Part shown: positions 12,488 to 23,165 of the stretch, in pieces
Position numbering within the stretch: the stretch's first letter is position 1
How the letters are laid out: each line of letters opens with the position of its first letter
Assembly (NCBI GenBank): GCA_902805475.1
Contig: CADCSX010000025.1
Location: 434,001 to 498,000 of the forward strand
Reading direction: 5' to 3'
Origin: Entonaema liquescens
Taxonomy: Eukaryota; Ascomycota; Sordariomycetes; Xylariales; Xylariaceae
Length of the DNA stretch: 64,000 bases
Translations under genes and position numbers: made by a program
The notes under the pieces: model-generated
Database searches by the model: none
Seen by the model: the letters and a program-made list of their open reading frames with translations, nothing else
Told to the model about the DNA's origin: nothing

Positions 12488-14059
12488 CTAGTGGGAAACG
12501 ATGTTCTCACTCTTCCGCCTCCTAATCCCGATCTCCGCTCTGTCTGGTGGCATCAGGCTGGGTTCAGAAGTGAAGTTCTCCGGCCGTTTCCCATGTCCTT
12601 CGAAGTCATATGGTACAATAATATACGCTACCGTCAACTCCGCCCCGACGGCCTTGATGAAACGTCCAGGGCATGCGTGGGGCCGTACCCAGACGCCGCA
12701 TATTCGGGGGTTGCCTGAACCCACATTTGCCGCGCCGGCCGGGGACTTGTCGGCGTTGACGGCCCTCGAGCATTGCTATTATTACCTATACGACCAGACG
12801 TCGCTATCTCCCCTATGAGCCGGAACAGCTTGGAGGTATAAAGACTGGGATATATGGCGGCATCATGCAGAATTGAGTACGTCGGGACGGCCATGGCAGC
12901 GCCTTCTGGAACATGGACACCCGACGGCGTCTTGATGCCTGTTTTCTTAACTACGATCCGGGGAAAGAAAATACCGCAGCTGTGCTAATACGCGGTAATT
13001 TTCACATCACGCTATCAGGCTTCACAATGGACATCAACGCCCGCTTATCGAGTTTGCCGTCGTGTCTTGCCACTGTTACTGTAATTTCAACGTGTAACTC
13101 CCTGAGGCAGTCTTTCTTAGAGCACGCAAGGTCCAGGATCGCATTATTTCGAGCCCACTAACGTAGTCATTGTAGTGATGTCGAATATCCAGATGCTACC
13201 AAATAAAACGCTAAACTTCAAGCGACGTGAGTCGTCGGATATTCTGATACCGTCGCTGACCAGTTGTAGAAAATCTCTCCCCGTGATCTCCGGCTCTGGA
13301 CCAATGTCCCTTGCTTTGGACGCGTTTAACTGTCGTTCCACTTCCGGGCCTACAATATTACGAATCCTCTAGATATGGATGTGGGCTGGTAAGGTAAGGA
13401 TCAAGGCGGTAAGTGGCCTGAGTAGCTTCCATATGATTCGTAAGGGTACCGCGGCCCTCGGTACATTTGATTTATACTCAATAGCTGTGTTGCGAAATTC
13501 GGCATTGCCGCTCAAGGATTTACCAATAAATACACGTTTTATCACCTAGTACGAGATATTTTGTATAAATTTATATAAGCAAATCTCACGAGAACTCTAT
13601 TTATTTGCCCCTGAAAGACTATCAACGGCGTCCTGTGTCTCATTGAGTAAGGATCGGGTTAGGTTGTAGGATTTCTTAGTTAAGACCTTGGGGACATCTG
13701 GATTCCGCAAGACGAAGCCAACGGGACGACGACCTACAAGCACGGCATGTCCAAGCCAAATAGCAACAGTATCTAGTGTTGATACGGCTTATCCGCGATC
13801 ATACACAGAGCTTAATACTTGAAATTCGTTCTCTGATAGGTGATCGACATCCCATTCAGGCTAGCTAACAAGCTATTCGACCTCTTCGGCAGGCAGAAGG
13901 ACGTCTATAGAGATTCCATCTCGCTCTCGTGAGCGGGAACTGGTCGCTGGAGTTTGCGCCGACGACAGGAAGGACTAGGGTTTGTGATGATATAGATGTA
14001 CAATATATAAGACCCCTAATAAAAAATGACAAACCTAATACTATTAGACGGGTTAACAT
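12488..14059 (-). pseudogene. Cytochrome P450 pseudogene
   Basis: The minus strand carries a full-length but broken fungal P450 (haem monooxygenase, ER-bound). In order: a hydrophobic N-terminal anchor and LVLPVVGANSSD near 14050-13940; PEWDVDHLSENEF near 13850; RNPDVPKVL near 13700; a DIT(T) helix-I-like segment near 13170; GKLDKRALM near 13060; RIVVKKTGIKTPSG near 12950; AVPTYSILHDAAIYP near 12880; the haem-binding motif PHACPGRF near 12670; and a C-terminal MPPDRAEIGIRRRK. The haem Cys codon is 12671-12673. Breaks include several in-frame stops (for example just before the expected ExxR helix near 12985, where the Glu is lost), an AT-rich junk stretch near 13560-13620, and a one-base loss in the GGGG run 12679-12682 directly upstream of the haem motif. 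About 1.57 kb matches the usual ~520-residue size. Substrate cannot be told. Confidence 0.8.
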
Positions 14060-15098
14060 GTGTATATTTTCTACAGTTATGGTAAGACCATGTGAGTGTA
14101 AGGAAACTCAAAGACAGAAGCGATACGTAAAACGAAGGCTAGGTATAGGGGTTTTACGTACGCTAGTCACTTCTTAAGTATTTTATCAAGTGATCAAGTA
14201 TATATACCTACATACGTACGTATGCAACCATTATACATAGACTGGCTAGGGCTAGACCGGAAGCAAGCACGAGTTCCCCCGTGTGGTGGTGTGAGTAACG
14301 AATAGTGGCCTTGTTTGGAAGGGAGTATGATACACGTAATATAGGTAGTATAGTTAATGTTAGCATAGAGAACTTGCATTTAACTACATGAGCAGCCCAC
14401 ATAGTTCCATTGGCTAGTAGAAGTCCAGCTTTATATAGCTTTATAATAGTCGTAGCGTCTGAGATTAAATGGGCCATATTTGAGCATCGTGGCCACACTA
14501 TCAACATTTGGGCTGATCTCACTTTTTTTTTTTGGTAAGAACTACGTCTACACGCAACGTGGAACAAATGATCGTTGATGAAGTAACGGCTTTATGTAGG
14601 TAGACACCTGCCTCATTACTAAAAACTATACAAACTAGATAACCTAACCTAGTAACCATTCTCAACCCATCCCTTTTCCCTTTTTCCCCTGCCGAGGCCC
14701 TAAATGCAATAGACCGACCCTTTTTGTTGTTGTACATCCTATGATATCGTTTGCGAACCCACTGACAACCGCCCAAAGAATGGAAGAGATAGCCGGCCCA
14801 GGTATAAATCAAACGATAACGGCTAGTCAGAAACTTCCCCGTCCAGCGGAGCGTGGAAATAGACCATGATTAAACTCCCTTCCCCAAGCTTATCCTTATC
14901 CCTACCCGTTACCTCCGGGACGCCCTGCTGTACCCTCGCGTGACTAGGAAATTCGTACCCTGTGACCTTGTAACCGATTTACCGTAACCCCTAACCGCAA
15001 GGGAAGACTTCCAAAACATAACTCGACGAGTTTGCCCCGGACAGACTTGTGGGGACTTCGGCCGATTCGATCCACTCTTATCCGCTTTCCGGGGAACA

Positions 15099-15131
<33 letters not shown>

Positions 15132-15148
15132 CATAAACCCCTTCCATC
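14060..15148. other. Intergenic region
   Basis: No supportable gene. It contains a T11 tract near 14524 and a (CT)14 microsatellite at 15099-15126, just past the stop of the neighbouring minus-strand gene and so probably inside its 3' UTR. Confidence 0.5.
15099..15126. repeat. (CT)14 microsatellite
   Basis: Perfect CT dinucleotide run. It lies 22 bases beyond the stop codon of the Sec2-domain gene. Confidence 0.9.
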
Positions 15149-15871
15149 CTACCGCTCCTCCAACAACGCCCTCACCCTCTCCAACCTCCCCATCGCGCCC
15201 TCCAACCTATCCAGCCGATCCCTCTTCTCCACGTCCCTGCGCTCCAGCACCGAGACCCTCTCCTCCAGCTTCGCGCGCGCCCGCCGCTCGCTCGCCACCA
15301 TCTCGTTCGCCTGCTCGAACAGCGTCACGCTCAGCTCCTCCACCTCCTTGCTCGTGTCCCGGAGCTTCCCCTCCGCCCGGGCCCGCAGCTCCCGCTCCCG
15401 CGACAGCGCCTCCAACAAATCATCCGGTCCCCCTCCTCCCCCTCCTCCTGCCCGTTGTGATGCTAGGTTCGGCACCGACTTGCGCGGCGCTAGGAGCTGG
15501 CTTATGCGCGCCGCTGCGCCGGCGGGTAGGAACGACGACGACATTCGCGGACTCTCGTTGTTGCTGGCGCTGGCGGTAGTGGTGGTAGTAACAGATGCGG
15601 CTCGCAGCCGCGACAGCTCGTCCTCGTAGTCGGCCCAGCGGTCCACGGCCGCCGTGGCTTTCTGGTTGAGCAGGCGGACCTGGGCCTCGAGGTCTTGGAT
15701 TTGTTTCTGCGCCTGGAGCAGTGCTATTTGCGCGTCGGAGGCGGGCGGGAAAGTAAGGCCGCAGTTGGGGCAGCAGGATGTTGTTGTCGTCGTCGTGCTG
15801 GTGGAGGTGTTGGTAGTTGTCATAGCGCTGGATATGGATATCGGTGGGAGTGTCACTGTCATTGTGGCCAT
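15149..15871 (-). CDS. Sec2-type Rab GEF domain protein
   Basis: A single uninterrupted frame of 240 residues starts with MATMTVTLPPIS. The first ~30 residues are Ser/Thr-rich, followed by a CxxC pair (CCPNCGLTFPP). A coiled coil follows (ALLQAQKQIQDLEAQVRLL), then a Ser/Thr/Gly-rich linker with a poly-Gly stretch. A long C-terminal coiled coil contains EVEELSVTLFEQANEMVASE, which is the Sec2/Rabin8 GEF signature. In yeast, Sec2 activates the Rab GTPase Sec4 on secretory vesicles during exocytosis. This protein is much shorter than yeast Sec2 and has only the exchange-domain coil, as in a small Sec2-domain protein found in filamentous fungi. The domain call is firm; the target GTPase is inferred. 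Confidence 0.8.
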   Translation of the reverse strand: MATMTVTLPPISISSAMTTTNTSTSTTTTTTSCCPNCGLTFPPASDAQIALLQAQKQIQDLEAQVRLLNQKATAAVDRWADYEDELSRLRAASVTTTTTASASNNESPRMSSSFLPAGAAARISQLLAPRKSVPNLASQRAGGGGGGGPDDLLEALSRERELRARAEGKLRDTSKEVEELSVTLFEQANEMVASERRARAKLEERVSVLERRDVEKRDRLDRLEGAMGRLERVRALLEER

Positions 15872-17315
15872 GTCGGCCGGTTGGATAGGTGGGATGTAAC
15901 CGGGTAAGAGAGGGGTTCGGTTCGTTTCGCTCGAGGTTGTTGGTAGTATGTAGTTGCTAGTAATGGTGCCGTCCCGTGTTTTGCTTTGAAGTTGCGACAG
16001 ATATAGTGAATTGTCGTTTGTTTGGGCTTGAATACCAATGATATGGATGGTTATTTGGTTATTAGGTGTGTATGTACCTAAACCGTATCTGTATTGATGT
16101 TGTGACGGAGGGGTAAAAGCTGCGAGTTACCAAATGAATTGAATGCCTTGAATTTAAAAGTGAATATTTATTTGGCCAATTAAGTAAAAGTATTCTCGAC
16201 GCGATCTTTCCGCTAATTTTCATAAATCATTTGTATTGCAATGGCTCTCGTCGTCGGGTTGAAGTCTACAAGATGAAAGTATGCGAGTTACGAAATACTG
16301 CGGGCAGGAACAAGATTTGGGTTGCGGTAACCTGGCTGCGACCTATAAGACGCCAAGTTATTTGTGGTGGCGGGACCAGGTTCGTAACAGCCGGGACCCT
16401 GCAGCAATGCTGCGCCTCGTCATATTCGTCTGCACGTCTGCACGTACCTACGCGTGTATTTTTGGAGTGTGGGTACTTTCTACGTGTAAATTACTTGTCT
16501 TGAAGTCCTCTCCTGATGTCTTTAATTACTTTTAAAGAAAACTTTTGGCGAATTTTTTGTTATTCTTCTAAGCTCATTTAAATATTTTTCTTCATTTTGA
16601 TAGAGCTGAAAACATTCAATATTATTAAATCCTGCGCATTAGTGGCGCAGCTGATTATGCGAAAGCGCATCGCGCATCGCGCATCGGATCGGGTCTCTGA
16701 CGTTGCGGAGGATCAACAAGCCTTGTGAAACATCTTCAAACAGCACCAATCATTCAGGTTCAAAGTAAGGGTTCATACGCACGAATATTCAAGCATCAAG
16801 AGATCTCATAAGAACGAAATATCGCCTATCCAGACAATAGGTTTCATGCCATTATCTTTATTTCCAATTCATCAGCTTTTATTCCTCAGGCTATTTGACT
16901 TGCTGATGAGGTGTTTTTGTGTATTCGTCTTGCTTATATCATAGCTGAGTCCTAGTAGTATATTCTGGGACTGGAGCTTATGTAAAGCTCACGATGGACG
17001 ATTGAGACAACGTACCAACATCCATGCCTGATCTAGCCTAATTTGCTCGAACACATGTCGAATTTTCTCGAGTTGGGAGCTAGAGATAATTCGTCTCGTG
17101 ACCCCCGTAGGAATGATGAGGGTATATCTGTAGTTGTATCCTACGATTGTATCTTTTAACACTGGTTGAAGTAACCTAACCAGAGTATACCGATTCGGAA
17201 TTTGGGCCCGATGCAAGATATAAAAAAGTATTTCGGCAGTCTCTAAACAGTAGGCCAGCTCGAAGCTTTTTCGTAATACAAGGCTGTCCTCGGCATTAAG
17301 ACCGTAGTCGAGCAA
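15872..17315. other. Intergenic region
   Basis: It holds the upstream region of the Sec2-domain gene and the 3' flank of Csl4. There is a 7-bp triplication (GCGCATC) at 16665-16685. A 108-codon open frame at 16989-17315 (-) abuts the Csl4 stop but has no recognisable content. Confidence 0.5.
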
Positions 17316-18074
17316 TCAGATGCGTTCAAAAGGCTTAGCAACCTTCCGAGGCTCACTGAGGCCCGTCTCCGGATCTTTATACTCCTTCCAACTAACAGGA
17401 AACATCGGGTTTCCAGCTTCGCTCGTAGCCATGATGACGCCGAGCTCGTTGCTCGCGGTCGAAAGGTAATAGTTAGCCTGGTCGCCGAGCGAGATCTAAC
17501 AATGCGCGGTGATGTTAGCCAACAAACAGACTCATTTTGTCCCAAAACCTGTTCACAAATATGTATGTGGGTTACTCACCACCTGTGCCCTCACGATATC
17601 GCCCGGCCGAAAGCTCTCATATATCTTAACCCTATCTTTCTCCGTAGCCCGAACATCCTGCACACGCACCAAGCCCTGCCACTCAGCCTCGAGAACCGTA
17701 TCGCCGACGACCAGGATCGCAACCGAAGCGTGTCGCGGCGTGATGCGCGTTACCCGACATAGCACCACGTTGCCGACTTCTGGTAATACCTCGCGCTTCT
17801 CCGAGACGCCTGAGCGAGAGACCGAGATCGTAGGTAGGCTGGAATTGCTTCCACTGTTGTTATTGTTGTTACCGCTGTTATTACCCGCCGCCGCCAGGGC
17901 CGCAATTCTCGTCAGCCTCTTCGCTGGCCCAGGCGCCTTCTCGGGCTTGGCTACCGCGACCGTGCCCAGCAGCGACGAATATAGGTTCGACTCGTGGATA
18001 TGCGTTCCGGCGCCCGCGGCATACCGATCCGCTGGTCCTAGAAGCTGTCCGGGGACCGCGACCGCCTGCGTCAT
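17316..18074 (-). CDS. CSL4: Exosome complex cap subunit Csl4
   Basis: Two exons, 18074-17580 and 17495-17316, joined across an 84-bp intron (GTGAGT..TTAG, phase 0), give 224 residues. Csl4 (human EXOSC1) is one of the three RNA-binding cap proteins of the RNA exosome, which does 3'-5' processing and decay in nucleus and cytoplasm. The N-terminal domain shows VPGQLLGPADRYAAGAGTHI and SNLYSSLLGTV. The central S1 domain shows VGNVVLCRVTRITPRHASV and ends in FRPGDIVRAQV. The C-terminal ribbon domain in exon 2 shows SLGDQANYYLSTASNELGVI and MFPVSWKEY. An Asn/Ser/Ala-rich insert sits between the first two domains. The ATG at 18074 is preferred because no in-frame ATG lies further upstream. It is head-to-head with ERG2. 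Confidence 0.92.
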
Positions 18075-18604
18075 GTTTCGCGGCACAACAAGGTGATAGG
18101 AAAGGTGATTATTCTTTTTTTGTTGAATCGGAAATTGGAGCTTTGCGGGCCGCGGGTTAAGAAATTCCAGTTGTCGGTTACGATTGGTGATGTAAGCCGC
18201 TTGCAGACGGACTCGCTCGACCTCCGAAACTGCGAAAGTGAGCCGATGAAAAAAAAAAAAAACTCCCGTCCTACTATGTAGATAAGCGATAAAACGTGCA
18301 ATACGAATACGAATCCCGGGTACGTTGTGCTTCCTGAGATGGTGCGATCCGGTAGTCTGGTCTCCCGGGACCCACTATAAAGTAAGAGCTCTGGAGCTTA
18401 GACCCCTATTTTTGACAGGTACGTACCCACCAAAATGTTTGTTATAAATTATAAATTATAAATTACTTTTCTAGCTTCGTTAAATTTCCGGTTCTCTATG
18501 TCGTAGGAGCTTATCGTCGCTCTTTATATTCGAGCCTAGGTGCCTGGTTTTTCGTTTCTCGTTCGTCGTTCTTGGTGTCTTCCTCGTCTTCGATTTGTAT
18601 CACA
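18075..18604. promoter_or_regulatory. Divergent promoter CSL4 / ERG2
   Basis: This 530-bp spacer separates the two start codons. It contains A/T tracts (a run of about 13 A's near 18248), a three-copy ATAAATT repeat near 18443-18466, and two overlapping AATACGA heptamers at 18300-18312. Read on the minus strand these are TCGTATT, one base away from the yeast Upc2 sterol response element TCGTATA. Confidence 0.5.
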
Positions 18605-19364
18605 ATGGCGTCGAATACCTCTACACCCGGCGGTCTCGCCAGGCTGCTTACCATTATCGGTGTATTAATCGGTATATTCACACCAATTGTCTACCTGCTC
18701 GAACGTAACCTCGAGAACTTCTACATCTTCCAGCTGGACGAGCTGCAAGATGTAGCTTCCCGCGGCATCAAGGCCCACGGAAACGACACCGCTAAGATCG
18801 TCAACTATATCGTCACCGAGCTCTACGAGAAGCACCCGGACCACGTTAACCCCAAGTGGAACGTCACTGAGGAATGGATGTTTAACAACGCCGGCGGCGC
18901 CATGGGTGCTATGTACCTTATCCACTCCAGTAAGTAGTTTTCCGGCTAGCATCTCTTGGTTTACAGTCCTCGGCCTCCCAATTAACACACCTCCCCCAGG
19001 CATCACCGAGTACCTCATTATCTTCGGTACCGCGGCCGGCACGGAGGGCCACTCGGGCCGACACACGGCGGACGACTACTTCCATATCCTGACGGGCGAG
19101 CAGTGGGCGTTCGTACCCGGCAAGTTCGAGCGCGAAGTCTACCCCGCCGGCAGCGTGCACCACATGCGCCGCGGCGACGTCAAGCAATACAAGATGCCCG
19201 AGAGCTGCTTCGCGCTCGAGTACGCCCGCGGTTGGATCCCGCCCATGCTGTTTTTTGGTTTCGCCGACGGCGTGTTTAGCACGCTCGACATCCAGACTAT
19301 GTACCGCACCGTAGTCATCACCGGCCGGGAGACGATCCGGAATCTTTTGATTGGAAAGATATAA
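18605..19364 (+). CDS. ERG2: C-8 sterol isomerase ERG2
   Basis: Two exons, 18605-18929 and 19000-19364, separated by a 70-bp intron (GTAAGT..CCCAG, phase 1), encode 229 residues. The enzyme moves the sterol double bond from C-8 to C-7 (fecosterol to episterol) in ergosterol synthesis on the ER membrane, and belongs to the ERG2/sigma-1 receptor family. An N-terminal membrane segment lies at about residues 11-34. Family blocks include EEWMFNNAGGAMGAMYLIH, EYLIIFGTAAGTEGHSGRH, DDYFHILTGEQWAFVPG and YARGWIPPMLFFGFADGVF. The length matches the family. The GTEGHSGRH block of the active-site region is intact. It shares a divergent promoter with CSL4, and the SRE-like sites there hint at sterol feedback control. 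Confidence 0.95.
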
Positions 19365-19813
19365 ATGGGGGTATCTTGGGCTGACCTGGATCATCTTCAG
19401 TTGTTCTAGAGTTGTACAGAAGGCTTTATCCCTACGAGTTGCCTATTTAGAGTACTATAGAGAGCTAGAAAGCGATGTCTTAAGAACATATCGCATCCTA
19501 TAATGATAATATAACTCTATTCCACAACGACCAATTCGAGCCAGGTAACATATACAATTGTTGCGAAATTAAGCCTAATATGAATACCGGCCGAAATACT
19601 GGCTTCACCCTTTCTAAGAACCCGTGGGCATGCTTATATTCTAGTCAGATAGTATTTTGTTCTATTGTTAACTCATAGTTACCCAGACGACGTGTCTCTT
19701 AACGCAAATCGACTTTCTAGTTTAAAGCTTCTCAGAAACCAAAGTGCAATGCATAGTAGCTTTGAAATGAACGCCTTCACAATGCAATGCACCCACAATA
19801 CCAAATTCTATCC
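19365..19813. other. 3' intergenic spacer
   Basis: A short convergent spacer between ERG2 (+) and the DNA ligase gene (-). It should hold both 3' ends. I see nothing else in it. Confidence 0.6.
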
Positions 19814-22800
19814 TTATGCAATTGCCACGTAGTGCTTCCTCCACAAGTCTATCCCCTCCAGTTTAGTCGTCCCAGACTCCAACCCCGAGATATCCTCTAG
19901 AATTCGCCAATCATAGACTCCCACCCACTCGCGCTCCCCGTTCTTTTTCGTCAAGCCGGCTTTTCCTATGCTCTCAACAAAGGATGATGTGGCATCTACA
20001 CGTCTCGACTCAACCAGGCAGATCTTGCGCACCCGGGACTTCCTCGTCTTTCCTAGCGAGGCATCCCATTTATACGCGAAGCTGGGCGTAGGTCCTTGGG
20101 ACCATGTCTTGGGGTCCGTTAGGAAATTATCTATGCCGTGGTCTCCGAGTAGGTTATCGGTCACCCATGCGTACTGTGAGATACAGGGCGCCAGCAGAAT
20201 AGAGCGATTGGATAGTATACATTTCTCTCCGACGAAGGAGCATGGCCTATGGGACAAGCACCGCCCAGACGAGCGTTTGTCTCGTAGAGGACTGGAAGTT
20301 ACCGTAGAAATAGCATTGGCAGTAGATACCTCAGGAGAACGTACGGCTGAGTTATGATTATCGACTGGCGATACTACTAGTTGAGCCTCTGGGGAATTGG
20401 ATAGAGGCACTTTTGATGATCCATTTTCGTCACTTGTGATACGATGCCCAGAATATGGGTTGCCGTCGATTTGGCTGAGTGGCTGCCTATTCTTCGGGGT
20501 ATCCGGGGATTTCATTGTTAGTTCTCCATGACTATCGATCGGCTCCGATTGATGAGAAGATATATTGGTAGATAGTCGTCGTCTTTTCGCAGTTGTCGTC
20601 TCATCTGAAGCATGCCGCCTTTTCTGACTTGTGTGCATTGAGGGTCCCCGAGAAACCTCGCTAGGGGTATGGTGCTCTGTACTCTCGGTGGTTGATGGGT
20701 TTGGGGGTATTAAAGGGTGTTCGTTTGTATCTGCTGTATCAGGACAACAGCGTTTGGGTCGTTCACGGGGAGTATTTTTCGCGAGGCTTTATCAGTGAAG
20801 TGCTTCTGTCCTTCATTTCCTGGTGATTCTCGCCGGAAGATGGCCTTGGTGGTACTCTTGGCCTAGTCATACTGCTCTGTTGGCTGATGACATCCACGGC
20901 TATTCCCCTGGGTCCGCCTTTTCCAACGCCGATATCCACTTGCGCATCTCCTGACTATCTTCTAGCTCTGGTATTTCTGTTAAATTCGAGGCCAACTCCT
21001 GCAGTTCCATAAAGCTGATAGTATCCAAATATGACCTATCATGGTGAATCTTAGAGACGGATGGGAACCTCATGCTCCAGAAAGTCGTATTTGGTGCCTT
21101 ATCGAAGGAGAAGCAACGCATGTCGAACACCAACGGTTCCAAGAATATATCCGTTGGTCGCTTGTCTACTTTCCCCAGTTTAAAGTCTAGGATTATAGAC
21201 TCGTTTGAATCGAACGGGACTGGGGATGGAAAACATTGGGTCATAATTGTGCATAGAAGGGTCTCAGAAAGCTCAACGACATTGGTAACTATAAATCGAG
21301 GCTTCTCAGTTCCTGCTCGTGCCTTCTCCTTGTTTTCCAGGCACCCAATGAAGAAATGTGTCCATTTGATTTTAGCCCGCTTATACTCCTTTACCTTTGC
21401 CGCATCATAAGAGGCGCCAATGACAGCGAAGTCACCCACGTCTCCCCAGCCTTGAACGTATTCCTTTTTCAGCTTAACATTGAAGCAGCTGAATGACTTT
21501 TGCGCTGTGCTAAAGTTGAAATACGGTTCATCAGGCTTTAGGACAAGACCTTCGTTTCGGGCGACTATGCATTTTGCAAAGGCTTCACGTAGCCTTAATG
21601 CAGCAGATGGCCGGCCAAAAGATATAGTCTCACGAGGTACTAGTTCGGCACAACCCTTTCGACAAGTAATGAGATCACTTAAACGCCTAAAGCGTTCAAA
21701 CTGTCCGACTCCGAGTAAAGACTCGTCATCAACGAGCAGTACATCGAAATATACTATCATCAAATGTTCGTAATCATGGGGCCTACTTCAAGTTTAGCTA
21801 GCCGTACTCAACTGTTGAGTGTCCTGTCATACTTACTGAGAGTCACAGCTGGTACCTATAAAAGAACCAGAGCGTGAAACGTGCTTGCGAATTTTATGGA
21901 ATGGCAAGATCTTATTTTCATATTATTCCAGTTAGCGTCTATTACTTGGACTTGAATGATATTTTCAATGTTACCTTAGCGCTATACACCACCATTTCTC
22001 CCTCGAGGATACACCCAGTTCTTAAGGGGCAGTCTGACGTCCCTAGTTTCAACGAATCTCGTATGACCCTACGTTCAGTTAACAGAGTGGTAAGAAAGAG
22101 GCTTAGAAAATGGCTTACTGATGAAGACCAATTCGATCCTGAGTGCTATCCTTCCCACTCTTGGAAAATATCTGGATAGGAGAGCAACGCTTGCGAAGAT
22201 CAATGTGTATTTGACAGTACTCCCCATCGATCTTTTGCTCGCAACTCATATCCCGGGATCTACCCATGTCCAGACAGTGCTTTATACTTCTCCCCTTGAG
22301 CCATGTTTGCCGACCAACTTTTATCCCGAGGGACGGCTTTAGCATAGCAGCAATGACTGTTTGGTTGTAGGATGACTGGCTAATTTGTCGTAAGAATGAA
22401 GTGGCTGTAGTAAAATCATCCCTTACCTTCATCAGTTGGGGCAAGAGAACGTTATAGCAACGAAAAATGAGACGCTCGTCTATGACCACCGGTTGGTAGT
22501 TCTTTAATACTAGCCTTGTGAACCATTTTGCATCGCGTGGACTGAGCCGCCTGTAAATGGCGACCAGAGACTGGTCCTGGTCTTTAGAGTCTTGGACTCT
22601 CCGTAGAGCCCTAACTGAAGGCGAACTGAACCGACAGGCGGCTGCAATAGAATTTAGAGTGCTATCAATCTCTTCTACTGTGAGATCGGTGCAATCTTGT
22701 GTATCGTTGGGCTTTAGGGAGTGTTAGCAACTTGGATATTACTTATATCAAGGATAATTTACAGTATACAAGTCAAGTTTACACCTGCTGCTATCATTAC

Positions 22801-23165
22801 TTGGGAAGAGTACCTACCGTCCGCTTTAAAATGCCTTCAACGCAATCGGCAAGGTCTACACCAAGACCAGGAGTCCTATATCTGCGTAGTTCTTGTAATC
22901 TTGAGGCTCCGAGAAGTAAAGCTTTACCAAATATGTTTTCGAGCCTAGCGGCTTGGATAAGGTAGACCCTGTCAGTCCTTCTCTCTGGTAACAGGGTGGA
23001 TAATATGGCGCTTGGATCATTCTCGGAGGCATCGAGACGAGAGCGATGCAATCGAAACCATGTTTCGATTATGTCTCTTGCAGGGGTTCGTTTATGTTCA
23101 TCTTTTTGAGACTCATCTTCAAGTTGTTGGAATAGGTCGCATATGTACCTATACGAAAAGGGCAT
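19814..23165 (-). CDS. LIG4-like ATP-dependent DNA ligase without BRCT domains
   Basis: Five exons were inferred: 23165-22818, 22711-22119, 22068-21975, 21910-21837 and 21782-19814, giving about 1025 residues. The enzyme seals DNA nicks through a lysyl-AMP intermediate. The N-terminal domain begins MPFSYRYICDLFQQLEDES. The adenylation motif is EQKIDGEYCQIHI, with the nucleophile Lys near residue 276. Motif III is LEGEMVVYSAK, motif IV EGLVLKP and motif V VKLKKEYV. The OB fold ends with a motif VI-like FWSMRFPSVSKIHHDRSYLD. The ligase core resembles LIG4, but the long C-terminus is low-complexity and basic (KRRHASDETTTAKRRRLS) and ends in a folded-looking tail (WRKHYVAIA), not tandem BRCTs. 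Two frame breaks, a loss at 20905-20908 and a gain in the T-run 20775-20779, cancel out. Between them the open reading is IAVDVISQQSSMTRPRVPP. Confidence 0.8.

Noticed and set aside
14519..14812. 97-codon minus-strand frame ending in poly-Lys
   Set aside because: The Lys end comes from the T-run. No motif and no supporting exon.
16989..17315. 108-codon frame immediately after the Csl4 stop
   Set aside because: No recognisable domain; it most likely lies in the Csl4 3' UTR.
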